From an uncultured Prevotellaceae bacterium (GTDB lineage Bacteria > Bacteroidota > Bacteroidia > Bacteroidales > Bacteroidaceae), in contig CADADN010000028.1 of the NCBI GenBank assembly GCA_902786665.1, positions 1 through 45,078 on the forward strand: a DNA stretch of 45,078 bases, written 5' to 3'. Shown here in pieces: positions 33,501-42,700 of this stretch (the stretch's first letter is position 1; each line of letters starts with the position of its first letter). The translations under genes were made by a program, and so were the position numbers. The notes under the pieces were generated by a model. That model had not been told where the DNA came from. It saw nothing but the letters and a program-made list of their open reading frames with translations, and did not search any database.

Positions 33501-34370
33501 CACTGCGATAGCGTGGGTGGTCATACCGCCGTTCAAAATTTCCGTGACATCGAAGGCGTTGTAAAGCACGGTCTTGCGGTAGTCGGTGGGGCAGGGGGCG
33601 AGCACCTGTCGACTCCCGTTGGCATCGAGGTCGATTTTCTTGCCATCGATGAAGGCCTCGTACATGCCCAGTCCGCTGATGTAGAGGGTGGCCTGTCGGA
33701 TGTCTCCACCTGTGTCGAAAGTTGTGCGGAGGTATCGAGCACTCAGTTGGCTGTGCTCTTCCTCTATGTCCCACGGCATGGCATGGTCGTAGCCAATCCA
33801 CTGCCCCTGCCATTCCGCCTCGGTGAGGAGTCCCACGTTCCACATCGCGATGTCGCTCCAATCGCTCTCTCCTTGCGTGGTGGTCACTTTCACGCGCCAG
33901 TAGCAGCGGGTGTTTCCTCGTAGCGTTTTTCCGGCATACTTCACCCATTGCGACTGGTCGGAGTTTTTTTTCACGTCCCAGAGGTCGCCATCAAGGGCCT
34001 CCGCCTTCTCCTTTGTGGAGGCGACGATGAGGTGGTAGGCTGTTTGCATCACGTCCTTCTTGTCGGTGTCGATGACCCATCCCAGTCGGGGGGTGGGTGT
34101 GTCGATGCTCATAGGGCGTGCCATGCGCTCCGTGCGCAGGTCGGTGACGCGTATGGTGGTCTTCCCGTCGCCTTTCTTCTTCGTGGGTGGGGCGGCGAAG
34201 ACTGTAGTGATGGCGAGGAGGGTCATCAACAGGATGGCGGTGGCTCTCGCGAAAAGGGCGCTATGGTTTTTATAGTCTCTATAGTTTTTATAGTCTCTAT
34301 AGTTTTTATAGTCTCTATAGTTTTTATAGTCTCTATAGTTTTTATGGCCTATATTTGTCGTTTTTACCAT
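30510..34370 (-). CDS. GH78 alpha-L-rhamnosidase fused to BNR/sialidase-like domain
   Basis: A 1286-residue exported protein. Residues 1-35 are a low-complexity Lys-Asn-Tyr-Arg-Asp-Tyr repeat, followed by a signal-peptide-like core (ATAILLMTLLAITTVFAA). The GH78 part has an N-terminal Ig-like domain (TPRLGWVIDT, CYWRVKV), beta-sandwich domains (AEWQGQWIGYD, RYLRTTF), and a six-hairpin catalytic domain with DCPQRDERQPWLGDR near residue 550 and GATTIWELWN near 842. From about residue 965 a second unit begins: a BNR/sialidase-type propeller (SIVETRKGDLVATYFGG, SKDGGKTWSKRE, SDDMGKTWRR, SDNGETWSKL). The ATG at 34370 overlaps the preceding stop. A downstream start closer to the signal peptide is possible. 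It probably removes rhamnose plus a second sugar from pectin side chains. Confidence 0.92.
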   Translation of the reverse strand: MVKTTNIGHKNYRDYKNYRDYKNYRDYKNYRDYKNHSALFARATAILLMTLLAITTVFAAPPTKKKGDGKTTIRVTDLRTERMARPMSIDTPTPRLGWVIDTDKKDVMQTAYHLIVASTKEKAEALDGDLWDVKKNSDQSQWVKYAGKTLRGNTRCYWRVKVTTTQGESDWSDIAMWNVGLLTEAEWQGQWIGYDHAMPWDIEEEHSQLSARYLRTTFDTGGDIRQATLYISGLGMYEAFIDGKKIDLDANGSRQVLAPCPTDYRKTVLYNAFDVTEILNGGMTTHAIAVVLGNGRYYTMQQNKKPYKINQFGYPKLRANLIIEYADGKRKVVSTNDKWKINLDGPIRSNNEYDGEIYDARKALDGWTSPDYDDSAWGNAERVAIPTGTLRGAMAPNMTITQTIQPKAMERKGDKVVVDMGQNMAGWLAVNIKDTHSGDTIRMRFAERIDSTGNIWVENFRHALSTDTYITDGKENGATWRPTFVYHGFRYVEVSGLRHPNIADFTGEVVEDQMTASGTFATTDTILAKVYRNATWGVRSNYKGMPVDCPQRDERQPWLGDRTRGCYGEAFLYDNQNLYAKWVRDITEAQREDGCIPDVAPAFWNYYSDDVTWPAALPMALDMLYKHYGNDAPVRAYYPNVKRWMEHLKYQYQKEGLITKDKYGDWCVPPEEEHLIHSEDPARITDGTLISTAYYHRICNMMKKFAELQGFKDDAAYFEEEAALSKKAFNEKFLTLKKGTTTVPGHILYPDSTFYGNNTVTANLLPLVFDMIDDDYVKEEVGKNIVKTLINQNLGTVTCGVIGIGWLMHGLTDMGRSDLAWLLATNKKYPSWGYMAEHGATTIWELWNGDTASPAMNSGNHVMLLGDLLSWLYEDVVGIQAAAPGFKKIRFQPDFSVDEIDDIEGTYQSIYGKIGSRWKKEGGSLFWHVEVPANTTATVCLPGGETREIGSGAHDFCCDLPRRGQQVVTDEFLYKKASFPECHSASIVETRKGDLVATYFGGTKERNPDVCIWVSRKPKGKSEWTAPQMVADGVFGPDHREACWNPVLYETPGGELLLYFKIGPNVAGWKGWMVRSKDGGKTWSKREQLPDSLYGPIKNKPILHDGRLISPTSDERDGWKIYFEYSDDMGKTWRRTPFVETEPGVKAIQPTIIVLPDGRLEALCRTRSRHIGVTFSSDNGETWSKLQLIDTPNNNSGIDAVNLKGGGYALICNEWPIEPDKEKGARTPLSILRSDDGIHWKHWITLEDSPILQYSYPSIIQSRDGHLHAVYTWRRQRIKHVELTIE
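34267..34347 (-). repeat. 18-bp (2 x 9) tandem repeat at 5' end of GH78 fusion gene
   Basis: Nine 9-bp units alternate TTTTTATAG and TCTCTATAG on the plus strand, giving four and a half 18-bp repeats. In the gene frame it encodes four KNYRDY units just upstream of the signal peptide, starting 17 bases after the previous gene's stop codon. Confidence 0.97.
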
Positions 34371-35788
34371 TTCTCTTCCAGTTTTGTGGCGTTTTTGTCG
34401 AGGTAGTTGGCTCGGGTGTCGATGGCGATGAGCACGCGGTCGCTGCCCCTGAGATAGGCACCGTCGAAGGTGAATTCCGTTGTCTTGCTATCATATTCGC
34501 CCAGATAGGTGAGCGTGCCGTCCGAGGGGTTCATCACCCAGACGTTTTTCTTTGCTCCACTGACTTTGGCGAGGTCGATTTGCATAGGCTTTCCGCTGTA
34601 GTTGTAGGCCATCAGGTAGTCGTTGCCCCTGGTGGCTACGACGCGGTCGTAGCGTTCGCCGTTCTGTCCCGCCACTATGCTTTGGTCGGGAATGCGTTCG
34701 GTGAAGGGGAGTGCGAGCATCAGCCATTTCAGGTATTTCATCTGTTGGTAGCCCGGGTCATCCATGGCATCCCACCATGCTTTCTTTGCCCCGAAGGAAG
34801 GGAGCACGCCCGGCCGCATGAACTGCATGATGCTGTTGTGGCCGTAGGTGTGACCGAAGCATCCGGCGAAGACGGCCCAGTAGGCGTAGCGCCTCACGTC
34901 GTAGTCCTGCCATCTTGGGGCGTTGAAGTCGTGAAGTCCTTGCGGGATGTCCTCATAGGAAGGTTCGCCGTCGATGACAGGTTTCAAGGGTGCCTTTTCC
35001 ACACTCATGTCCACATAGCGCCAGTTGTCCTCCTCGGTGTTCTCCTTGATGGTGTAGTCGCCGTCTCCGTTGCGTTGTCCGTATCTCCTATGCCCGCTTT
35101 GGAACATATTGAAGTCCAGCCATTCGCGGTCGTTGTACCACCATGCGCTGGTGGTTCGTCCTCGTGGATGGAAGGTCATCAGATGGTTGGGGTCGGCTTT
35201 CTTGATGGCTCGTGCCAGTGCGTCCCACGAGGCGGTTCCCTTGTCGCCCTTGATGTCGCCGCCTATCATCCAGATGATGTTGGGCTTGTCCTTGTAGCGT
35301 TGTCCGAGGAACTTCCCGTAGGCCGCAGCCTTTTTCTCGTCCATCTTCTCTATCTGCGACCCCCAGATGCAGTCCATGGCGATGTAGATGCCGTTGGCCT
35401 CCGCCATGTCGACGATGTAGTCGAGGTGATCCCAATAGCCGTAGTTGCCCGACTGGGTGTATCGTGTGAAGTCGAATGTTGCATCGTTGGCAGGTTGGCC
35501 GTAGATGTTGAAGGTGGGTATGGCGTTGAGCACCTGTATCTGTTCGACGTTGTAGCCCTCCTCCCGCTCTTTGTTGAGGAAGAATTCCACTTCGTCGCGG
35601 TTGAGCCTTTCGGGCAACAGCCATGCCGTGTTCCCCATCCAGAAGAAAGGTTGTCCGTTCTCGTGTACGAGGTAGCGTTGGTTGTCAGACACTTTCAGTT
35701 TGCCGTTCTTCCAAGGCTTGTAGATGGTGGCGGCTTGAGTGCCGGCGGCGATGAGGGCTAGCATCAGCCCGATGAGGATTTTTTTCAT
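34364..35788 (-). CDS. GH140-like glycoside hydrolase (apiosidase family, DUF4038)
   Basis: A 474-residue exported protein with signal peptide MKKILIGLMLALIAAGTQA. It has a (beta/alpha)8 barrel followed by a small beta domain (NVWVMNPSDGTLTYLGEYDS). The pattern FFWMGNTAWLLPERL, GYNVEQIQVL, YWDHLDYIVDMAEANGIYIAMD, IIWMIGGDIKGD and KPVIDGEPSYED fits the DUF4038/GH140 family. By analogy with the known RG-II apiosidase, the Asp in GGDIKGD (about residue 176) and the Glu in DGEPSYE (about 275) are the likely catalytic pair. GH140 releases apiose-linked side chains from rhamnogalacturonan II. Its stop overlaps the start of the GH78 fusion by 7 bases (ATGGTAA), implying coupled translation. Confidence 0.88.
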   Translation of the reverse strand: MKKILIGLMLALIAAGTQAATIYKPWKNGKLKVSDNQRYLVHENGQPFFWMGNTAWLLPERLNRDEVEFFLNKEREEGYNVEQIQVLNAIPTFNIYGQPANDATFDFTRYTQSGNYGYWDHLDYIVDMAEANGIYIAMDCIWGSQIEKMDEKKAAAYGKFLGQRYKDKPNIIWMIGGDIKGDKGTASWDALARAIKKADPNHLMTFHPRGRTTSAWWYNDREWLDFNMFQSGHRRYGQRNGDGDYTIKENTEEDNWRYVDMSVEKAPLKPVIDGEPSYEDIPQGLHDFNAPRWQDYDVRRYAYWAVFAGCFGHTYGHNSIMQFMRPGVLPSFGAKKAWWDAMDDPGYQQMKYLKWLMLALPFTERIPDQSIVAGQNGERYDRVVATRGNDYLMAYNYSGKPMQIDLAKVSGAKKNVWVMNPSDGTLTYLGEYDSKTTEFTFDGAYLRGSDRVLIAIDTRANYLDKNATKLEEKW

Positions 35789-35800
35789 ATCTGGTGTGGC

Positions 35801-35854
35801 TTTTTAGGGTTTTTAGGGTCTTTAGGGTTTTTAGGGTCTTTAGGGTCCTTAGGG
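35801..35854 (-). repeat. 9-bp tandem repeat between GH95 and GH140 genes
   Basis: Six units on the plus strand (TTTTTAGGG and TCTTTAGGG, alternating, last TCCTTAGGG) start two bases after the GH95 stop codon and end 12 bases before the GH140-like ATG. It is the only content of that gap. Confidence 0.95.
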
Positions 35855-35856
35855 TT

Positions 35857-38292
35857 TTATGGATTTGCTTTCAGGGTGATGGCCTCACCTTTTTTTGTCT
35901 TGATGTCGTAGATGTGGTAGCCCTGTTGCGTGGAGTGCTTCATCCTGGGACCTTTGAGGGGAGTGATGGAGCGCACGCGGAGCGTCCCGCCGTGGTGGGA
36001 GGTGATGCGGGCCTGCTTGAGTTGTCCGTTTTCCCACGCCATGTCCACCTCGGCGTTTCCCCTTGCCCTCAGTCCGCTCACGCAGCCTTCCTGCCAGGCG
36101 TCGGGGAGTGCGGGCAACAGGTGTATGGTGCCGTCATGGCTCTGCAAGAGCATCTCGGCGATGCCAGCGGTGCAACCGAAGTTGCCGTCGATTTGGAATG
36201 GCGGGTGAGCGTCGAAGAGGTTGGAATAAGTGCCTCCCCTTTTCTTTTCCGTGCGCACGAGGGTGAGTTGGTCGCCAATGAGTTTGTAGGCGTGGTTGCC
36301 ATCGAGTAGTCTAGCCCATAGACACACCTTCCACCCCATACTCCATCCCGTGGAGGGGTCTCCTCGGTGTATGAGCGAGGTCTTGGCGGCCTCTGCCAGT
36401 TTAGGAGTGTGAAGCGGCGTGACCTGGTTGCTGGGGAATAGGGCGTAGAGGTGCGACACGTGACGGTGGGTGTCGTCGGGGTTGTCCCAGTCGTCGAGCC
36501 ATTCCTGCAACTGTCCCCATCGCCCTATGCGCAGGGGTGGCAGTCCGGCGAGTTTTTCCTCCAGACTGTCTTTCAAGGCAAGTGGTTGGCCCAGGATGTC
36601 GGCGGCTTCGATGACATGGGAGAAAAGGTCGCGGAGAAGTTCGTTGTCCATCGTCACACCAGCGGCTGTGCTGGCGCCATGGAGGTGTGAGTTTTCCGGC
36701 GAGAGCGAAGGGCAAATCACCCAGTAGGTCTCGGGTTTTCCGTCGATGTCGAAGGTGTGCTGCACCATTGTCTGGTTGAAGAAGCGTGCCGCCCCCTCCA
36801 TGATGGGGAAGACTTCGCGCAGGAAGTCCTTGTCGCCGGTGTAGAGCCAATGCTCCCAGAGATGTTGGCACATCCATGCCCCTCCCGTGGGCCACAGTCC
36901 GGAGGGAGCCTTGTCGATGGCTCCCGTGACGCGCCAGATGTCGGTGTTGTGATGGAGCACCCATCCATCGGCTCCATACATGATGCGGGCGGTCTCGTGA
37001 CCGGTTTCGCTGATGTCGCGAATGAGGGAGAAAAGGGGTGCGTTAAGGTCGGAGAGGTTGGTGACCTCTGCCGGCCAGTAGTTCATCTCGCAGTTGATGT
37101 TCGTGGTGTATTTGGAGTCCCAGTTGGGAAACATCTTGTCGTTCCAAATGCCTTGCAGGGTAGGGGGCTGGCAACCCTCCTGCGAGGTGCATATGAGGAG
37201 GTATCTGCCAAACTGGAAATAGGTTTCCACGAGGTGGTTGTCTTGGTGGTTCTTGAACTGTTCCACCCTGCATTCGGTGGTTGTTTCTTGATAGAGGTCG
37301 GGGCCCAGGTCGAGGTCGACACGGTCGAAATATTTCTTGTAGTGTGTGACATGCTGATGGCGCATCGTGGCATAGTCTTGCCGGAGTGCTTCGCGCAAGA
37401 TGTTTTCCGAGAGGATGGTGTCGTTGCCGCTGATGTCGTCGTAGTGTTTGAAGTTGGTGGCGATGGCCACATATACGACGGCCTCGTCGGCTCCGCTGAT
37501 GCTGAGCACTCCATCCTTGGAGGCGATGCTTCCTCCCTTGACGGTGGTGGTGAGTCGCCCGGTGAAGGTCACCTTGCCCTTCAGACCTTCGTGGTTGGAG
37601 GTGGTGCCGCTGAGTGTCACCTCGTCGCCCTCGCTGTTGATGGCCACGTCGGCGTGTGGCGAAGTGAGTATGGCGTTGCAGGTGATGGCGCCCTTGCGGT
37701 CGGCGGTGAGTCTGACGGCGATGACGTTGCCAGAGAAAGAGGCGATGTATTCGCGTCGGTAGGTGACGCCGTCGGCGGTGTATCGCGTGACGGCCACGGC
37801 GGAGTCGAGGGATAGTTCGCGTCGATAACCAGTATAATCACTTTGTCCAGGGAAGTGGATGTAGAGGTCGCCGAAAGGTTGGTAGGGCATTCCGTGGTTG
37901 GTGTTGCTCTGCACATGTTGCGTGGCCATGTCCTGCGCCTCCTTGTAGCGTCCTTCCCACACCAGTTGCCTCACCTTGGGGAGGTATTCCAGGGCATCGG
38001 GGTTGGCATTGTTGTTGGGACGTCCCGCCCAGATGGTCTCCTCGTTGAGTTGTAGCCGTTCTGCGGCGACGTTGCCAAAGACCATCGCACCGAGGCGGCC
38101 GTTGCCGATGGGCAAGGCTTCGTTCCAGTTTTGCGCGGGATGGTCATACCATAGTTTGTGGGGGCCTCCGGCCTGTGCTGATGCGGCATACATGGCCGAC
38201 AGCAGGATGAGCAGCACAAGGGCTACTTGTCCGATAGAGGGCCGTTTGGTAAAGAGGCGGTAGATGTCGTTGTCGTGGGATGATGTAGCCAT
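35857..38292 (-). CDS. Glycoside hydrolase family 95 enzyme (alpha-L-fucosidase/alpha-L-galactosidase)
   Basis: An 811-residue exported protein. After an N-terminal hydrophobic segment ([20 protein letters not shown]) comes the GH95 N-terminal beta domain ([45 protein letters not shown]). The (alpha/alpha)6 catalytic domain follows, with [22 protein letters not shown], and the [23 protein letters not shown] motif. GH95 acts on alpha-L-fucose or alpha-L-galactose; in RG-II degradation a GH95 removes L-galactose from chain A, which the neighbours favour here. The N terminus has about 17 residues before the hydrophobic core, so a later start at a non-ATG codon or a longer n-region is possible. 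It begins 4 bases after the esterase stop. Confidence 0.93.
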   Translation of the reverse strand: MATSSHDNDIYRLFTKRPSIGQVALVLLILLSAMYAASAQAGGPHKLWYDHPAQNWNEALPIGNGRLGAMVFGNVAAERLQLNEETIWAGRPNNNANPDALEYLPKVRQLVWEGRYKEAQDMATQHVQSNTNHGMPYQPFGDLYIHFPGQSDYTGYRRELSLDSAVAVTRYTADGVTYRREYIASFSGNVIAVRLTADRKGAITCNAILTSPHADVAINSEGDEVTLSGTTSNHEGLKGKVTFTGRLTTTVKGGSIASKDGVLSISGADEAVVYVAIATNFKHYDDISGNDTILSENILREALRQDYATMRHQHVTHYKKYFDRVDLDLGPDLYQETTTECRVEQFKNHQDNHLVETYFQFGRYLLICTSQEGCQPPTLQGIWNDKMFPNWDSKYTTNINCEMNYWPAEVTNLSDLNAPLFSLIRDISETGHETARIMYGADGWVLHHNTDIWRVTGAIDKAPSGLWPTGGAWMCQHLWEHWLYTGDKDFLREVFPIMEGAARFFNQTMVQHTFDIDGKPETYWVICPSLSPENSHLHGASTAAGVTMDNELLRDLFSHVIEAADILGQPLALKDSLEEKLAGLPPLRIGRWGQLQEWLDDWDNPDDTHRHVSHLYALFPSNQVTPLHTPKLAEAAKTSLIHRGDPSTGWSMGWKVCLWARLLDGNHAYKLIGDQLTLVRTEKKRGGTYSNLFDAHPPFQIDGNFGCTAGIAEMLLQSHDGTIHLLPALPDAWQEGCVSGLRARGNAEVDMAWENGQLKQARITSHHGGTLRVRSITPLKGPRMKHSTQQGYHIYDIKTKKGEAITLKANP

Positions 38293-38296
38293 GGAG

Positions 38297-39628
38297 TTAG
38301 CGTTTAGGGGTGTATCTCAGTATGTTCTCGCCTTCTATGGCGATTTTGCTCTCATCAAGTTTGGAGGCATCGAGGCCGAATGTGTCGATGAAGAACTGAT
38401 AGACGGCCTGCCTCTTGTTGGGGCCGAAGTCGTGAGACTCGTCGGGCAGATGGACGTTGCGCACCTTGTCGGCGGCACCATAGAACCCATAGATGCGTTG
38501 CAGGTAGGGATATTCCACGTTGGGTGTGGTGGAGGTCCAGTCGCCGCCGTCGCTGACGACCATCATCGGTTTGGGTGCGAACATAGCTGCGAGTTCGGCG
38601 TTGCAGGTGCCTCCAGCTGCGAGTTGGATGGGTTTGCCGCTTTCACAGGGGCAACCGCCGTCGAACCACGCCGACATGCTCACCACGGGGCAACTGGCGG
38701 TGAAGCGGTCGTCGAGCACGGAGAGCAAGACGGCCTGAGTGCCACCACCCGAACCGCCGTTGACCCCCACGCGCCGAGGGTCGATGTCCTTGTGTGAGAG
38801 CATGAGGTCGAGGATGCGCAGACCGTTGTAGGCCTGCATCACGTGGGCCTCGCTGGTGTGGTGTGCCTCGGCGCCCACCTCGTCCTCGCTCTCTCCCCAA
38901 CCCCAGAGGTCGTAGCTCACGCAGACGGCCCCCATGCGGGCGAGTGTGGCGTAGCGTTTCTGGAGGTCTGCATTGTAACGCCCTCCGCTGAAATGGCCGT
39001 TGGGACAGAGGATGAGGGGATATCTCCCTTTATCGTGTTCTTGTGGGAAATGGCTCTTTTTCCATTTCAACGCAACGGGGGCGTAGATGCTGCCGCAGAC
39101 ACTGTGACCGTCGATGGTGGAAAGACGGAAATTCTGCACGGTATAGCCGTCGTGTTGGCGGGGTGAGCCAAACTCATTCTTCTCCATAAGGCACAGTTGT
39201 CGCAGGGGTTTGATGCCGAGTCGTTCTGCCACTTCGCGCCTCAACGTGTCGCGCCGCGCCTCCCATTGTGCCTTGTCGTTGTAGAGACTGCCCAGGTAGG
39301 CGATGAGTTTCTCTCCGTCGGTGGGTTGGCGGCGGGGGTACTCGTAACGTTTCACCTTCCACACGTTCTTCTGCTGATAGACGGGTTTGAAGTCGAAGGG
39401 GGCGAGGATGTTGGTCAACGTCTCCTCCACGCTGTAGGGACGGATGCGGAAGTCGGCATAAGGCACCTTCAAGCCCGTGGTGTCCATGTCATATTTCAGA
39501 CGGATGCCAAAACGACGTTGCACGTCGCCCATCACGTCGTTTAAGGAGCGCGTGAAATGGTCCTCGAAGGTCTGCGCCGTAGCAGCCATGGAGAGGAGGA
39601 GGAGGGCTATGGTGAGGGGTCTTCTCAT
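38297..39628 (-). CDS. Alpha/beta-hydrolase esterase with N-terminal STN-like domain
   Basis: A 443-residue exported protein (signal [18 protein letters not shown], then QTF). Residues 20-95 resemble an STN/secretin-TonB short N-terminal domain ([52 protein letters not shown]). From about 130 an alpha/beta-hydrolase fold has the nucleophile elbow [11 protein letters not shown] (Ser near residue 290), an Asp region ([10 protein letters not shown]) and a His near the end ([11 protein letters not shown]). It is similar in layout to acetyl-xylan-esterase-like and pectin methylesterase proteins of RG-II loci, so it probably removes methyl or acetyl esters from the pectin. The exact specificity is uncertain. 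Confidence 0.85.
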   Translation of the reverse strand: MRRPLTIALLLLSMAATAQTFEDHFTRSLNDVMGDVQRRFGIRLKYDMDTTGLKVPYADFRIRPYSVEETLTNILAPFDFKPVYQQKNVWKVKRYEYPRRQPTDGEKLIAYLGSLYNDKAQWEARRDTLRREVAERLGIKPLRQLCLMEKNEFGSPRQHDGYTVQNFRLSTIDGHSVCGSIYAPVALKWKKSHFPQEHDKGRYPLILCPNGHFSGGRYNADLQKRYATLARMGAVCVSYDLWGWGESEDEVGAEAHHTSEAHVMQAYNGLRILDLMLSHKDIDPRRVGVNGGSGGGTQAVLLSVLDDRFTASCPVVSMSAWFDGGCPCESGKPIQLAAGGTCNAELAAMFAPKPMMVVSDGGDWTSTTPNVEYPYLQRIYGFYGAADKVRNVHLPDESHDFGPNKRQAVYQFFIDTFGLDASKLDESKIAIEGENILRYTPKR

Positions 39629-39733
39629 TTTTTTAGGAGGTTTTAGGAGGATGTAGGAGAGATATAGGAGGTTTTAGGAGGGGGTAGGAGGTTTTAGAAG
39701 AGAATATGAGAGAATAGGAGGGGAAAGGAGGCT
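39629..39733 (-). repeat. Period-10 tandem repeat between triple-fusion and esterase genes
   Basis: The whole 105-base gap is made of about ten 10-bp blocks of the form TTTTAGGAGG (plus strand), with increasing divergence toward the upstream gene. It directly follows the triple-fusion stop and directly precedes the esterase ATG. Purine-rich on the plus strand, it is pyrimidine-rich (CCTCCTAAAA) on the coding strand. Confidence 0.9.
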
Positions 39734-42700
39734 TCAGGGGGCTTGGCATGTCAGTTTTCCGAGGTCGGGTCGGTGGGCCCGAGGGATGCCGTCGATGAGG
39801 AGGGTGAGGCCGGAGCCTTGGTGATAGCGTTGGCCGTTGCTGTCCCAGATGATGGTGAGGGTGTGGCCGTGGTAGCGTATGCCGTCGAGGCAGAAATAGG
39901 CCCACTTGTTGCGTGGCAGGAGGGGGTTGACGATGATGCTTCCGTCGGCTTGCGGGCGGAGTCCTGCGATGCCGGTGATGACCAGGTCGTTGAAGGTGCT
40001 GTGGTTGTAGTGCTTGCTGCGCTCACGGTCGCCCATGAGCCATGCGCCGTTGGTCTCGTCGAGGTATTCGCCGATGTAGGGCTTCCCGCGGTGGTGCTGC
40101 GCCTCCACGTAACGTTGCATCTGGAGGTGGAACACGGTGTCGGAGATGACGGGACTCGGATAGTCGTTCAGGTAGTTGGCCATTGCGGTGAGGGTTTGCG
40201 AGGTGGCGAAGGGCCATACCGCTCCGTCCCACTCGCATCGGCCGACGCCGTGGCTGCGGAACTCAGGATGCCTCCTTTCGGCGGTGGTGAGTCCGTAGGG
40301 AGCAGAGAAACCTTTCTCGTCGGTCACCTGTTTCCAGGCCATGTCGTATATGCCGGGTTTGGGGATGTTGAAATACCAGGGTATGAAACCTATGGCTTCG
40401 CGCACGCAGGCCGAACTGTCGCCTCGGAGGGTTTCGAAGAATTGTTGGTCTTCGTTCCATAGTCTTGTCTCTATCAGGTGTTGCAGGGTGTCAGCCTTTT
40501 GGCGGTATGTGTCAGCCTTTTCCGTTTCCCCGCACATGTCGTTGATGAATGCGAGAGCCTTGGCGTTGCCATACATGTAACTGTTGATTGTGGGTCGTGC
40601 GTACTGCTTCTTGCGCCCACCGCTGATGCTCTCCTCCATGCCGTCTTGCACGTCGCCCTGCCAGTAGAGTCCTGAAGGCAAACGGTTGGTCGACTCCCAG
40701 CGGGCATACTCCTCCTCCAGACGTGGTTTCAGTGAAAGGACGAAGGCGGTGTCGCCCTGCACCTTGAAAAGTTGTTGCACGGCATAAGGATTCCAACTGG
40801 AGAACTTGTTCATCTTCGTCATGGCCTGTCCGTCGTTGCCGTAGTACCAAGTGCGGAGTATCTGGTGGATGTAGGTGGTGTCGCGCAGCCATCGGCTCTC
40901 CATCACATGATGGCCGATGGCGCATGCGATGAGGTTGTAGCGGTCGGCATAGGAACGGTCGACAAGGAACTCCGTCATGCCATATCCTGCGGGGGTGCGC
41001 TTGATGTGCTTGCGGAGAGTCCACCAACGGAAATAGTAGATTTCGCGGAAGTCATCATCGGGACAGTCGAAGAGGGGGATGTTGCGCTCCATCCACAGCG
41101 AAGCCTGGGTATTGGGGATGGTGGTGGGCGTCAGTTCGTCGTCCATGGCGTTGAACCGTTCGGCGTAATGGGCGAAGTCGGCATAGCGCAGCACGGCGGC
41201 AGGCGCATCGCCATCGAGTGAACGGCTGACGACGTTGGCGATGTGATAGCCCACCGCCGGGTCGCGTTCATCGGCACGGGGCATGTCGAAGTCTTGGTCG
41301 GCGGGCGTGTTGATATCGGGCTTGTCGAAGAGCGGACCTGTGCGGAAGACGATGCGTGAGATACTTTCCACGGGAGTGTCGAACTGCCTTTCGCAGGCTT
41401 TCTTGCCATTCAGGTAATAGATGGCACGATGCAGGGAGGTGGAGAGCACGGCTTTGATGTGAACCTCCACACCGGGCTCATAGTTCTTCAGGATGGTTCC
41501 ATAACGTGCACCGCCCTTCACCTTGATGGTCTGGGTGGAGTCGACGACGATGCGTGAGCATACATTCCCCTCATCGTCTACAAACTCGATGTCAAGTTCG
41601 CCTTCGTCCTCCTGGTCCATCATCAAGTCGAACTCCACCTCAAGCTCTTTCGTGTTGGGAATCACGCGTTCAGCCTTGGCATAGTCGTAAGGGTCGCTGT
41701 CGTAGAGATTCAACCATCCGTTCTTCAGGATAATCGAACACAGACGGGGTGCATACAGGTTCCAGTCTGTGAGTTCCGACAGCCTGTCGGTTTGTGGGAA
41801 AGCCTGGGCGTGGGTGGTGGCGTTGAGGCGCACGGGCACGGGGATGCGGCTCACCCACATATCCTCCTTGTTGTTAGAGTAGGTCACCCACAGGTCGCTG
41901 TCCTTGGGTGTGCCGTTGCCTTCCTGGATGCCACGGGTGTACTGCGGACCATAACTCTTGTAGTTGCCGCCGTGGCGCAAAGGTGTCACCTCGCCGTTGA
42001 CAAGGGAGAGAGTGGTGTATTCCAGTCCGTCGCTGCTGAGCGAGAGAGCCAAGGGCCATCGGTATTCGGCGGGGTTGTAGACGGTGGCATAGGTGCCGTC
42101 GGTGAGTCGCTGTCCCCAGATCTTGGCATTGGAGTTGACGAAGCCTGGGGCACGGTCGCAGGGCACGCGCCAGGTGTTGCCACCGTCGGCCGACAGACTG
42201 GTCACGGCATGTTTCCACAACGCCACCTTGCGCCCGTCGGGGAGGGTGTAGCCGCTGAACGCCTTGTATGCTTTATTCAACGGGATGAGCGGGTCGTTGC
42301 GGTCGGCCTCCTCCACCCACTGCATGCGTTGCATGGGGTCGGCGAGGAGGGCGTCGACGGCTTTGACAAAAGCTTTGTCTTTTGAGCGTTTATACCAGGG
42401 ATAGAGGGTGTTGCGCTCGTTGAAGTCGTGGTTGTAATAGACGAAATAGATGGGGCCGAACGACCCGTCGCGCTTGATTTCACGCACCACGCGGCCGATG
42501 CCGTTGCCGTCGTTGGGGTCGTCCTTGGGGGTGAGGGCGATGCCGTAGTTGCCTATGGCGATGAGTTTGCCGTTGGGTGCGACATAGAAGCCCACTCTTT
42601 GGTGCATGACGGCTTTCAAGCCATTGGCGACGACACCTGGAAGGTTTTGCTTGGTGAAGCCATCGGGCACGGGATATTCGGGGAACAGTTCCACGGGTTC

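Noticed and set aside
34355-35761. 468-codon plus-strand frame opposite the GH140-like gene
   Set aside because: It is antisense to a well-supported gene, with no domain and low-complexity valine-rich sequence.
35801-35854. TTTAGGG-like telomere repeat
   Set aside because: The period is 9, not 7, the tract is 54 bases and lies between two bacterial genes; similarity to plant telomere repeats is coincidental.
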